From NCBI RefSeq assembly GCF_018873765.1, contig NC_057920.1, positions 6,957,307 to 7,021,306 of the forward strand: a stretch of DNA of 64,000 nucleotides, in the 5' to 3' direction. This DNA comes from Telopea speciosissima (lineage: Eukaryota > Streptophyta > Magnoliopsida > Proteales > Proteaceae). How positions within the stretch are numbered: the first letter of the stretch is position 1; each line of letters begins with the position of its first letter. Below the pieces are notes generated by a model. That model ran no database searches and was not told where the DNA came from. It saw only the letters and a program-made list of their open reading frames with translations. Of the stretch, positions 48,711 through 59,400 are shown one piece after another. Made by a program: the position numbers and the translations under genes.

Positions 48711-48879
48711 GGGAAGTAGTTTTCTGTCCGGGAGTGTGGTCTACGCCAGCACTCCCATGTGTCTATCTCTCTCATCCTCAAAACAAAGGGGCAGAAGTGT
48801 CTTTTCATATGGCGAGGAGAGAGATAGATTTATGGGAGTGCTGGTGTAGGGCACACTCCCGGACAGAGAACTTTTTCCC
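48711..48879. mobile_element. Mutator-like MITE with 9-bp target-site duplication, copy 3
   Basis: 169 bp from GGGAAGTAGTTTTCTGTCC to GGACAGAGAACTTTTTCCC, flanked by exact TTAAATAAT duplications (48702-48710 and 48880-48888). Arms GGAGTGTGGTCTACGCCAGC and GCTGGTGTAGGGCACACTCC pair. Closest in sequence to copy 1 at 14772. Confidence 0.88.
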
Positions 48880-48888
48880 TTAAATAAT

Positions 48889-49787
48889 ATTAAAATTATA
48901 AAGAAACACTTAGTTCTAAGGTCATTTATACTTTATAAAATTTCAAATATACCCTTGGAGAGGGGGATGGAAGGCTAGCTAAATTTGTTTCCACACAAAA
49001 ACTACAAAGAGAAAAGAAAGATGTGGAACTAAAACTAGTACAAAGACTAGGAATTTATGAAAGGAAAAAGATCTCAATGCCATCTGTGTAGGGATTCTTT
49101 CTCATGCCCTCTTAAACGACTTACACTCTCTCTTCTCCTTGACCTTGTGGATCCCTATTTATTGAAATTGATTCCCAAGATGATTGGTGTGACGTGTCGC
49201 GTCGTCAACATGGGAACCTTTACCCTTGTTTAGATTTACATTACTTTGGTCTAGAAACAACAGTCTGAGTTTGAAATGCTAACTATGAAAGCTAGTACTA
49301 TTATTTCCTGTATGTCATTGATATTATATAAGCTTTCATAGGAAAATACGGGGGAGGGAGGACAATGAGGGGTCATGTAGAGGGCGGGGCAATTATTTTA
49401 GGGGGGCTGCATCTGGACATAGGCTGCACGCGATCAAATAACGTTCTGTTTATCAAAAATAAATAAACAGGTAGTTGTTCATACATGATCGGCCAATCGA
49501 TTTGCTTTCCGCTTATTTTCCTCATTTCAATTCATGAAGGATATTGAAGTGAAAAAATATGCACTTTTTGACTAGTGGATGGATATCTTGAGCATTAGAG
49601 AAGTAACCAATTAATACTTCCATAAAGTTTAAGGTGCCAATTGGCTTAGCTATCAAGACCTGGGATCTAGGGATCTGGTGGTTATTGTAACTGAGATTTG
49701 AGATCTGATCATTACGCTTCAATTGGGTTATTCTATTCTACCTCTTAGAAAGAAAAGAACTTAAATAAAATTACTTAATAATACAGT
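48889..49787. other. Intergenic, no gene seen
   Basis: AT-rich with no recognisable coding signal. Confidence 0.4.
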
Positions 49788-49961
49788 GATACATTTATAC
49801 AAAATTTCTACCCCAAGCACACGCAATGGAGCGGTTGATAGTCAAGTGAAGTCCAATCCATAAAATAATTTGATCTATGGACAACATCGTTGTGGTAAAG
49901 ATCGTAATGCCAGAAGAATCATTACCACAGGGCATAGTGGGGGAGGTCATAAGCGTCTATA
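49788..49961 (+). pseudogene. rpl2: Nuclear fragment of plastid rpl2 (NUPT)
   Basis: The segment encodes the N-terminal part of plastid ribosomal protein L2, recognisable as [17 protein letters not shown] followed by GGGHKRLY. It starts just inside the gene (ATACATTTATACAAAA) and stops before the end of the first rpl2 exon. Compared with the family it has scattered changes, for example [16 protein letters not shown] where plastids have a GKGRNARGIITARHRG-type sequence. It is therefore a decayed transfer of plastid DNA to the nucleus, not a working gene. The neighbouring sequence on both sides is not plastid-like to my eye. Confidence 0.85.
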
Positions 49962-51430
49962 TCAAGTCGTACCTTTACCTTATCCTCTCGTGAACGCTTC
50001 TCCTTCCTCCATCTCCCCCATATCCCCAAGTAAGCTTCTTGGGCTAGAGATCGCTATGTGAGTGTCTGCTCATGTAGCGTCTGCATCAGTGCGTGGTCAA
50101 TGAGACCATGTACATGCAGGAACATCAACATAGATGCAAATTTTTATATCATGGGGTAGGGTGGTACTTTCGTATGCTCTTATGTCTAGGCACAGAAGCC
50201 ATGTGACCAGGTAGCATTCTTTTCTCCTTATTATAAAAATAATTTCCCATGATCGAAAATGAAGTTATCATAAATTATGTTGGAAATTCGCTTAACAAAA
50301 AGTATCTTGTTTCGTATAAGAATTAACTTAACAAAAACTAAATTAGGTATTTTAATCTAAATATAAGGACAAGCTAACTTACAAGTTATTTTTGGTGATT
50401 ATAGCATTATATATTAACAACGGTCAACTCCAATCAACAAATACATTGAATAAGATTCCAATTTATTGGGTATTGGCAATTATTTAGGATCCCAATTGGT
50501 CAACTCTACTACTTTTCATTAAATAATAATAATAATAATAATAATAATTCATGATTATTAATTATTAGGAGAGGATATCCCACGCCACCAATATAGGAGA
50601 ATCTTTCATGCTACATTAATCCAAGTGCGCCAAACAAGTTTGCCAACAAGGGTCCATGTTAGAGTTAGGATGTCTTGTATTCCATCGCATGGGTTAATTG
50701 GTTAATTGTTCTTGGCCTTAATCTTGCAAACCCACCTTGTGTGTTATCTTCATTACTAGAGCTTTGACAAACTAGTGGTCCATTAGCAAGTTTCAGGGGT
50801 GGTAGCTTCTAATGCAATTTTTTTAGGATTATATGGGTATTCGGTAGACTGTAACTAGATAATGTATTTTTTTGCGTAGAAATTAACTTAGATAATGTTA
50901 CAGTAACTTTATGGTGAAGCATTGTAAAATCTTATAATAATGAAACAAATCTCATCTTACCGTGGATATAAACAATCTTGTCCACCTATGTTAATCTTGT
51001 CCATCTACAGGTTGAAGATGAGAGAGAATGTCATCGTCAATCCAGACGCTTAGCAAATGAGAGGGTGTGGAAAAGTATTCCACAATGCCGGTGGTGGGGA
51101 TATTTCCCCTAATTTTTTAACTAATAAAGAATAAGGGAAGGATAAGTACCGTCCACGAGTGGAATTGGTGTCAGATATCGCACGCACGGAGCTGTAGATG
51201 GAAGCTATAAGTTGACCCACTCTCTCTATTCAACACCAGTTTCTACTTTCGACTCTCTCTCTCTCTCTCCTTACCCGAGGAAAGGTTCTGAACGTACGGT
51301 TCGGATGAGAGAATATCGTAATGCTGTTTCGGTCCAGCTCCGTCCATATATACGCCCAAGAAAATCTTTCTCACGTTTCCTTATTTTTTACCGACCGTCA
51401 TATATATCTCCTTCAACCCCTAAAAATCTT
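49962..51430. other. Intergenic and promoter region of the PLATZ gene
   Basis: No gene recognised. An (AAT)n microsatellite lies at 50522-50548. TATA-like phrases at 51346 and 51405 precede CT-rich leader sequence and are candidate core promoters for the PLATZ gene. Confidence 0.45.
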
Positions 51431-51434
51431 TCCT

Positions 51435-51981
51435 TTAGTTTTCTCTCTCTCTCTCCTTTCTATCTGTGTGTAACGCCGTTTCTGCTCCTCCTCCTCTCTC
51501 CTGCTCTTTCTCGTCCTCCCTATCTTCTCCTTTGTAGCGCGCCGATTTTAGTCCTCAAGTCACTCCACTACAAGGTACAACTCTAATAGTAACCCATTTC
51601 TATAACTTTCTGTTCCTTTTTCTGGTTTTCTTAGTCTTAGTCGAGAAAACGCAGAAACTTTACAGAGACGATTTCAGTTCTGAATTCTCTCTACAAGGTA
51701 CAGGTATAGCTACTGATCTATGGAGATTAGAATCCATCGCCTTGTAATTGTTTTCTTAGTCTGATAAAAAGGCAAAAACTAAAGCCGCTTTGTGAAATCC
51801 CTTTTTTCTTCAAACTTTTATTCTTCTCTTTCTCCTTATTTGATTCTGATAATGTGGGTTTCTGGTTTCTTTAATTCTATTCTAACCAGGATTTCATCTT
51901 ATTATTGAATAGCTGGATAAGCTGGCTGTGGAGAATCAAGAACAGAAGATCGGGGTAGTGAAGGCCAAGCAAAAGAAAGTC
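51435..51981 (+). promoter_or_regulatory. Probable 5' leader of the PLATZ gene with an intron
   Basis: The CT-rich leader begins near 51435. Two near-identical donor contexts, CTACAAG|GTACA, occur at 51575 and 51698. A good acceptor, TTCTAACCAG, ends at 51889. A 5' leader intron 51698-51889, or a longer one from 51575, is plausible. If transcription starts upstream, an ATG at 51305 would open an upstream reading frame ending at 51586. Inferred from signals only. Confidence 0.4.
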
Positions 51982-53378
51982 ATGGTAAAAGGAAGAAGTC
52001 CCTTAAAATCATTTCATCTAATAATTACTTTTCCTCCATTACTCTTTATATTTTTGTTTCAATATTGTGTGGTTATTGGTTTAGGTGAGCCCAATAATTC
52101 GAATGGAGAACGATGAACTGGGTCCTCCATGGTTAAAGCCGATGTTAAAGGCCACCTACTTCATTCCCTGTAGAATCCATGGAGATTCCAACAAGAGTGA
52201 ATGCAACTTATTTTGCTTAGATTGCATGGGAAATGCCCTTTGTTCTTACTGTTTGATCCATCACAAAGACCATCGTGTTGTTCAGGTTTGTTTTGTTTCA
52301 GATGGTGGTTTTGTTTCTTTTTTCTTCTCTCAATTTCATTGAAATTTGGGAATTAGAAAGTTTTTTTTTCTCTTTTTTTCTTTTTTTTTTTGAAAAAAAA
52401 GAGAAGAGAATCTAATGGACTTTTGGATTTGGGTGGGGTGTGTGTGTGTGTGTGGTGGCCGGGGGATTGAACTTTGTCGGTAACTACTGATAATACCACC
52501 AGATACGGAGGTCTTCCTACCATAACGTGATAAGGGTTAACGAGGTTCAGAAATACATCGACATATCTGCCATCCAAACCTACATTATCAACAGTGCCAA
52601 GATCGTCTTCCTTAACGAGCGTCCACAGCCAAGGCCTGGAAAGGGAGTCACCAATACCTGTGAAATCTGTGGTCGAAGCCTTCTCGATTCCTTCAGGTTT
52701 TGCTCCCTCGGTTGTAAGGTCATCTTCTAATCCTTTATGTTTACTTCATTAATTCTCTCTCAAGATTTGATATTTAAGTCTCTTCAAATCTAATTCTCTA
52801 GGGTAAATACAATTTTCTTTCTATTTTTAGCTTTTCAAACCCAAATCTTCCTATTATTACTATGGGCCAGTGGCCATTTCTTGTGCTTGTCCTAGTATAT
52901 AGGCAGTAAGATTCCTCCCACATTCTTCGTATTTATTGATTATGGAGTATTTTTTTTGGTCCTTGGGTTCTGAAATTTGCTTTGGAGTCTGAAAAATGAA
53001 GTTAGAATTGTGTTTTATTTCATTGCTTCTACTCTGTTTGTGTATTTAAAAATGGCCATGGGTTTCATTGTTGATCAGCTGGAAGGAATGAAGCGCGGGG
53101 ACCCAGAGCTAACATTTAAATTGAGGCCAAAGCATTGCCGAGATGGTATGCATGGGTCGGAGTCTGAGGACTCGTCCACCACAAAGAAGATTCGAAGGAC
53201 TTTCATCTTCAACCGGGCACTGGAGGGTTACCATCGAGCAGGAACTTCTATCGACGGCGAGATGTACTCGAGCTCAAGTGATGATGCAGCCAATAACATA
53301 TCGCCGGCGACTCCTCCCATTGTCAATTATGGAAGAGCCAGAAGAAGGAAGGGCATTCCTCATCGAGCCCCCTTTTGA
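51982..53378 (+). CDS. PLATZ zinc-finger transcription factor, four exons
   Basis: A nuclear plant-specific PLATZ protein of 239 residues. Exons: 51982-51984 (only the initiator ATG), 52085-52285, 52503-52718, 53079-53378; introns are GT-AG and about 100, 217 and 360 bp. The joined start reads [20 protein letters not shown]. The first zinc motif is C-x2-H-x11-C-x2-C-x5-C-x2-C-x3-H-x2-H (CRIH ... CLDC ... CSYC ... HKDH). The second is C-x2-C-x10-C-x3-C (CEIC ... CSLGC). Both match the PLATZ consensus, including [15 protein letters not shown] and [12 protein letters not shown]. The C-terminus has a Ser/Asp-rich patch and the family ending [17 protein letters not shown] proteins bind A/T-rich DNA and usually repress; some act with RNA polymerase III in seeds. 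If the lone ATG exon were skipped, the in-frame ATG in MENDELG could serve as start. Confidence 0.92.
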
Positions 53379-54417
53379 AGAGAACCCCCCCCCCCCTCCC
53401 CAAAAAAAAAAAAAACCTGTAAAAAGGAAATGGTCATGGAGATAGATAGATTTTTATATATAAAAATCTGTACAGGGTATAGTTGTGAAAAAGAAGAAGA
53501 AAGATATAAGATAGGAAAATGAAGGAATGTAAAAGGAAATAAACCTAGGAATGTCATTTGGGTTCTCTCTTTTTTGTAAATAGAAGAATGAAAGTTGAAG
53601 TGTGGGTCTAGATCATGGAAGGGAGAGATCCAAATAGTGATCATAGTAGCAGATAGATAGATAGATAGATAGATAGATGGAACAAGAAGAAGATGATAGA
53701 ATAAGAGAAACTCATCTTTTCTTAGCTAGGTATAACTGTGTTTGATAAAATTTGTAAATATTCATCCTAAAGGGGATATATATTATTATTAATATTGAAA
53801 GCCCTGCTATCTCTGTATAGCTCAAACCAACCTAATACATAATGTAGTAGAAGGGTTGGTTGGATTTGTAGGGCAGTATGTTGAGAAACAGAAGAAGAAG
53901 AAGAAGAAGATAGTGGCATTTTCTCAGATGTACAGAACATCATCCATGCATGCAAACATGCCTGCCTGCTAATAATAGTTTGTGTATTATGCTTTTCAAC
54001 ATTGTAAACCACAAAAAAAAAAAGGTTATATATATATATATATTCTGATGCTTTACAATGTTCCTTATGTTTGATTCTCTTTTGTCCATTGGAAAGATAA
54101 ATTTTATATGTGGTATAAACAAACTGGTCTATATTTTTCTGTTGCATTCCTTCATTGATAAGCTGAGTAGAACTCCAAAGACCTAATTAAGACCTCACAG
54201 AAGGCCAGGAGACACCCATATTGTTTGTTGAAGGGAATTTTGGGTTATAAGGAGAAAGAAGAAGAAAGTGGTGTTGGTCACTGGTGTGGTGTGTGGGGTT
54301 GTAGTTTTGGATATGATTTTCTCTCTCTGTACTTTATCTCTATTCCTTCCTTCCTTCCTTCCTTCCGTCCTTCTTAATCAAGACGACACCTGTCCTTTTG
54401 GTTGTCTTTTCGAATTT
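53379..54417. other. 3' flank of PLATZ gene and intergenic
   Basis: A C-run then A-run at 53387-53415 follows the stop codon. A GATA microsatellite lies at 53650-53678. A TTCC repeat lies at 54343-54366. No further gene. Confidence 0.5.
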
Positions 54418-54594
54418 GGATTCTTTATTGCCAAGTTGCTCGGCAAGATCATGCTACCTAGACATGAAATTGCGTGCAATGCCTACCTTACCCTCACTTG
54501 AGCAAAGCATTTGGATAACAGTAAGACAGGCAGTGGGCACTGCCAAATGGTAGGACAGCACGATCGTACCGAACAGCTCGACAGTAGAAGATCT
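54418..54594. mobile_element. GC-rich hairpin MITE, 'GCTGCCCGG' family, copy 5
   Basis: Left arm GGATTCTTTATTGCCAAGTTG and CTCGGCAAGATCATGCTACC; right arm GTAGGACAGCACGATCGTACC and ACAGCTCGACAGTAGAAGATC. The centre CCTACCTTACCCTC...ACAGTAAGACAGGC pairs. Confidence 0.7.
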
Positions 54595-56275
54595 GGATCC
54601 GGGTCTTTCACTTCGTCATCTTCTGTCATGCCATTTATATACGGTATCAGTCAGATGCTTTTGGGGGTTGTAAAGAACTTTGCAATGACGCGTGGGCCGT
54701 GGGGTACCCCAATTGGCTGCGCGCATTACCATTAATTATATATATATATATTTACTATCAAACTGTAGTTTTTTTCAACCGTGATATGATGGAGAGATTT
54801 TAATAATAAAACCACAATCATACAACATCACAATTCACAAGGGAAGGAAGAAAGAAAGAAAGACCGTCGCTATCGTCGTTACGTCAGTTATAATGGTTAG
54901 GATGAGAAGAAGGGGCACCAGCCACTTCGGGTCGTCGACAGCCCCACGGAGAGAGAGAGAGAGAGAGAGAGCAAGAGAGAAGAAAGAAGAAACGAAGTGG
55001 TGTGGGGTGGGGCAGGCACTTTGGGATAAAGTTCCAGATTAATAAAACTTCAAAGCGTATGGTGTTGGTGGTGGTGGTGGGTGCCGGCTCCTGTGCATCC
55101 GGGCAGCCGGGCTGCATATGCAGCGTTTGATTTAAGGCGGCGTATTTTGATCGTCTTACTCTTGTCCAAGTGTCTTGCCGAAGCAAGAATAAGACGGTCA
55201 AAGTACAGTGCCTTGAGTGTAGCGCAGAGGCTTGAGTCTAGTGCTGCACATGCAGCCCGGCTGCCTAAATGCACAAGATCTTTTTCGGGGTGGCGGCGAC
55301 GGTGATACCATTTTAGTATACAGTAATGGTATTGGTAACTTCTGTACTTGATATCTAAGGTTCATAATCGTTTCACCATTACGTCGTGGACCGATATATC
55401 ATGATACCGATACCTAAAATGAGTGGTGGTGATGGTTGGACCCACTCGATGATCTGATCCCCACTATTGCATCAAGATTTGGCCAAGCTTCCAAAAAGCC
55501 AATCCTATGGGTTTGTTTCTGCTGGTGGATTGAGAGTTGATAGGACATACTTACATCCCATGATCGGTTGGTGAATGTAGAGGAGTTGGGGAACTGGGAA
55601 CTCAAATTACTCTCCACTCTCCTATAATTCACCCACCACCCCTTTCACCCCCCCCCCCTTTTAATTGGAATTGGAAACAGAAAATGGGCAGTGTCCTGTC
55701 CTCTCATTGGTCGTTGGGTTTGGTCTTTTGAGGGGTTTTGTTATTTAATAGCTCATCTGTATGTTTTTATGTTGTGGCCAGGAGATATTAGATGGATTCA
55801 AATGGAATGGGATTCTTAAATAATAATAAATAAAAAAAACACTATTTGTCCATCCATTTAGGTAGTTTTGTGTGGTGATGAAATATTATTAACAATCAGA
55901 CAATCGAATGAAGTAGTGGTTAGTATGAGCAGTAGGAGTGTGGAATCTGGACTCTCAAAATGAATTAAATAAAAAGAAGAAGAAAAAGAATAAGAAGAAG
56001 ATGCTTCGAGTTGGTTCGGGGGCTACGGCAGATTGATAGAAACCGGGCGAATACGAACAAAATTGTAGCTGTGGATACACGCAAGGCTTAAAAAAGCTCC
56101 ATTAGTTTAAGCTACAATAATAATACTTCCAACTCACTTTCATCTTTCTATTTCAATACTTATTTTGGTTCACGTCTCTCTCTCTCTCTCTTACTCACAG
56201 GCTTCAGCAGTTGATGTGATACCCCTCCACTCTAATCCAAATTTATTGGATCAGACTCTCTCTCTCTTCAATTTG
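54595..56275. other. Intergenic, no gene seen
   Basis: Apart from the hairpin element at 55087-55280 there is a (GA)n tract at 54951-54972 and a possible GATACC-type remnant at 55303-55420. No coding sequence recognised. Confidence 0.4.
55087..55280. mobile_element. GC-rich hairpin MITE, 'GCTGCCCGG' family, diverged copy 6
   Basis: Left arm CCGGGCAGCCGGGCTGCATATG, right arm CATGCAGCCCGGCTGCC, centre GATCGTCTTACTCTTGTCC pairing with AGAATAAGACGGTC. Frames on both strands here are by-products of the palindrome. Confidence 0.7.
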
Positions 56276-56450
56276 GATCTTCTATTGTTGAGCTGCCCGG
56301 CAGGATCTTGCTGTTTAGACACAATGAAGTATGCAATGATCGCCTTACCTCTGTCTGAGCGCCTTGCCCAAATGGGGGTAAGGCAGTCATTACGTGCCTC
56401 ACTGTGTCTAGGCAGCACAATCTTGTCAGGCAGCTCGACAATAGAGGATC
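56276..56450. mobile_element. GC-rich hairpin MITE, 'GCTGCCCGG' family, best copy (7)
   Basis: 175 bp. The left arm GATCTTCTATTGTTGAGCTG, CCCGGCAGGATCTTGCTG, TTTAGACACAATGA continues to CGCCTTACCTCTG. The right arm is the near-perfect inverse, ending CAGGCAGCTCGACAATAGAGGATC. Nearly the whole element is one stem with a loop near 56365. A (TC)n tract follows directly. It has no coding capacity. Confidence 0.8.
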
Positions 56451-59400
56451 TAGATCTCTCTCTCTCTCTCTCTCTCTCCTACTTAGTATCCTCTCTCTAC
56501 ACGACCGTGGAGATGCACCTCAAAATTTGACTCTTAAAATTGATAATTGACAAAGAGCGAGGGTCTTGGTTGACATGGAATGGTGACTGCCAAAAATGGG
56601 AAGATATTATCTACTATGTACAATAAGAGGTGAAATAATTATGATTCTTAGGGTTTGCATGATAATAATTCTGTTTTTGGATCATGTTTCTATTTCAGAA
56701 ATGACTTTTTGTATTGTTATTATTGGGTTAAATTTTTCTACAAAAACAACGTGTGTGATAACAGACAATATAATTTCTATTTTTGGATTAAAAAAGAAAC
56801 AAACACATATTTCTTATGCACAATAATTTCTATTTCTAGAATTTTTATAAAAGTCATGAATACCCAAAAATTTGATAGAGATGGCAGTGATGGGAGTGGC
56901 AATTGTGGAGTGGGAAGCGACAGTGAGGTTGGTGGATATTGTAGCGGCATCGGTAATGGAAGTGGTATTGGAGTTTTCTTTTTTATTTTTTTCAGCAACT
57001 TTTTGTCCCGATTTAATTCACAGGAGTAGAAGAATGAAGCGATGTGAAAAAACGAATTTTTATTTTGTTCCCAGAAAAATAGAGAAACATAAATTGTACG
57101 TCATGAGTTGCAGAATACTTTTTCCTAAAATAAATAGTGAAATTGCCATATTTCTATACCAACAATGATCATTTTAAACCATTTGGGATAGATTGAAAAA
57201 TGTTGATGGTGGCCAATCTAACATTGATTTGAGTTACAGACCTTTAGTATCATGAATTGAAGAGAACCCCACTCGTTCACTCTTATTTTTCTTATTAATT
57301 AATTTATTTTTGTAATTAAATAATAGTCTAAATCAAAGGGTTTCAATTTTCAAAGCATGTTATAACTTGGTAGACACGCAAATCCACCATAGAGAAGGAC
57401 CTCCCCCACCTTATGACACCTCTCTCTCTCTCTCTCTCAATTTATGTTTACACTATATATCGTCCTCTGTGGAGCAACACAACTCGATCTAAGAAGAAGG
57501 AGAGAGCCGTGAGGAATCTTAAACCCTACTTGAACGATTCATCCATCCAGGAGTCGGCTTCCATAGTCTTTATGATCTTCTTCCTCTTTCCTCTTTCCTC
57601 TTTCCTCTTTGTTATTTGTAATTTCATGCTTCTGAGTTTGATTTATTTTATAGGAAACATGCATAGAGAAGAGTAGTTTGTGTCTTTTTAACTAAATAAA
57701 CTAACAATCATAGAAAAGATGAGCAATGAGAGAGATTCCTTTCCACTTTCCACTTTCCACTTTCCACTTTCCACCCTCCATTGCGCACCACTGAAACTTT
57801 ATCCAATTATGATACTGGGAAAAAGTAAAAAAACAAAAGGCTCTTTCATTCTTAGAGAACAATAGAGAAGGTGAAGCAATAAAAATTGTTGGAGTTTTCT
57901 GTCTGCTGACGTGGTGACACAGTAGTCCCTCTTTGTTTGTGAACGACCACGTGACAATATTCGTACCTTTTATATTATTTTCTTTGTTTGTGAATGGCCA
58001 CATGTCAATATTCTTGTTGCCCTTGTGGATCCCTGTCTGGCCCATTGTGGGACCTAGCACCCAAATTTTTTTTCTTCTTTAAAGGCATCACTTATCTATT
58101 ACGAAACTATGGTTATCTTTTCTTTTTATAGCCTACACTCAAGGTCTAAGGGAAAGGTAAATTTAAAATAAAATAAATCAAAGAACAAGGTGTATGGACA
58201 AAGTCAATAATAGAGTAAAAATTATGGTTTTAATAACAAAAAATCATCCTTATGTTTTTTTTTGTTTTTTTTTTTTGTGTGGAGAAGTCATCCTTATATG
58301 TTCAATATTTTTACATCCTTTCTCTACAAATAGAAGTCTTTTCTGGCCATATTTGTTTTCAAGTAAAAAATCTTTAAAATGAAAATTTATCATAAAGAGA
58401 GGTTTTTTTTTTTCTATTGTTTGTTTTTGTTTACACTCTCCCCCTCAAAAAAAAAAAGAAAAAAAAAGATGAGACATTTTACATGTGGAGCACTCCTCCA
58501 AACTTTCGTTGATAAATTTTCCATCCAAATTAATTGGACATAAAACCTTCAACCTTCGAAATGGAGAATTTTACTCTCTGACTTTATTTGAAGATTCATA
58601 AACAAGGTTAATGGTTCATTCCCAAAAAAACCTTAACAAGACTAAACAAACATTGTAAAATCCTTAAGAACAATTTCCATTATATTTTGAATTTTGTGAA
58701 GTAATGGAGCTTCAAAAAAATTCACATGAATTTTTATTGCTTACAACACATTTTTTTTTTCACTTGGAAACAACTGGTGCTTTAGAAAAAAAAATTGGCT
58801 CTCTACAATAACATTGTCAAAGAGAAGAGGACTAAAAGTAAGTGGCAAGAGATACCACGGGTGAAAAAAGAATGTAGATTTTGGTTAAAAGAAATATAAG
58901 GAGCTTAGGCAACATGTTTACATATTTTGCTACTAGTTGGAGGGGCAAGGATACTTGTGGGGAGCATAGTCCCTCAGCATTTACCCCGGAACCTTTCCGT
59001 TGCCTTATATATCTATGGGTGCCCCTCACCCAAAGATCAAACTTTTGGATTAGATATCTACAAGAATCATAGTTGAAAAATTAGGTTTTGACTCGGGCAA
59101 AATATCCGAGTCAAGTCAAATAAATATGAAATCTGGTCAAGAGTCGTGAAGACTTGCCCAGGTTTAAGAACTGACTAGACTAGAACAAAGTCCATTCAAG
59201 TTTTGCCTGAGCTATGTGAAACTTATCGAGATTGTTTTTTTTTTTCTTGGGTCATATACTATTCATAAATCATAAATTTGACTTACAGTTAAACAAAACC
59301 ATAGAACTTTTATTTGTTGTCTTTATTTGCCCCCCTCCCCTCTTTTTTTCACATGTGATTCAATCATAGTCTCAATCTCTCTCCAATCGAAGAAAGAGAA

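Noticed and set aside
51212-51586. A 124-residue frame upstream of the PLATZ gene
   Set aside because: It starts at a non-ATG codon and is low complexity; at most it contains an upstream frame from the ATG at 51305 in the leader.
54884-55305. Frames of 74-105 residues on both strands
   Set aside because: They are explained by the (GA)n tract and the palindromic element at 55087-55280.
56165-56530. A 121-residue plus-strand frame
   Set aside because: It spans CT tracts and the hairpin element at 56276-56450; Ser-Leu repeats come from TC repeats.
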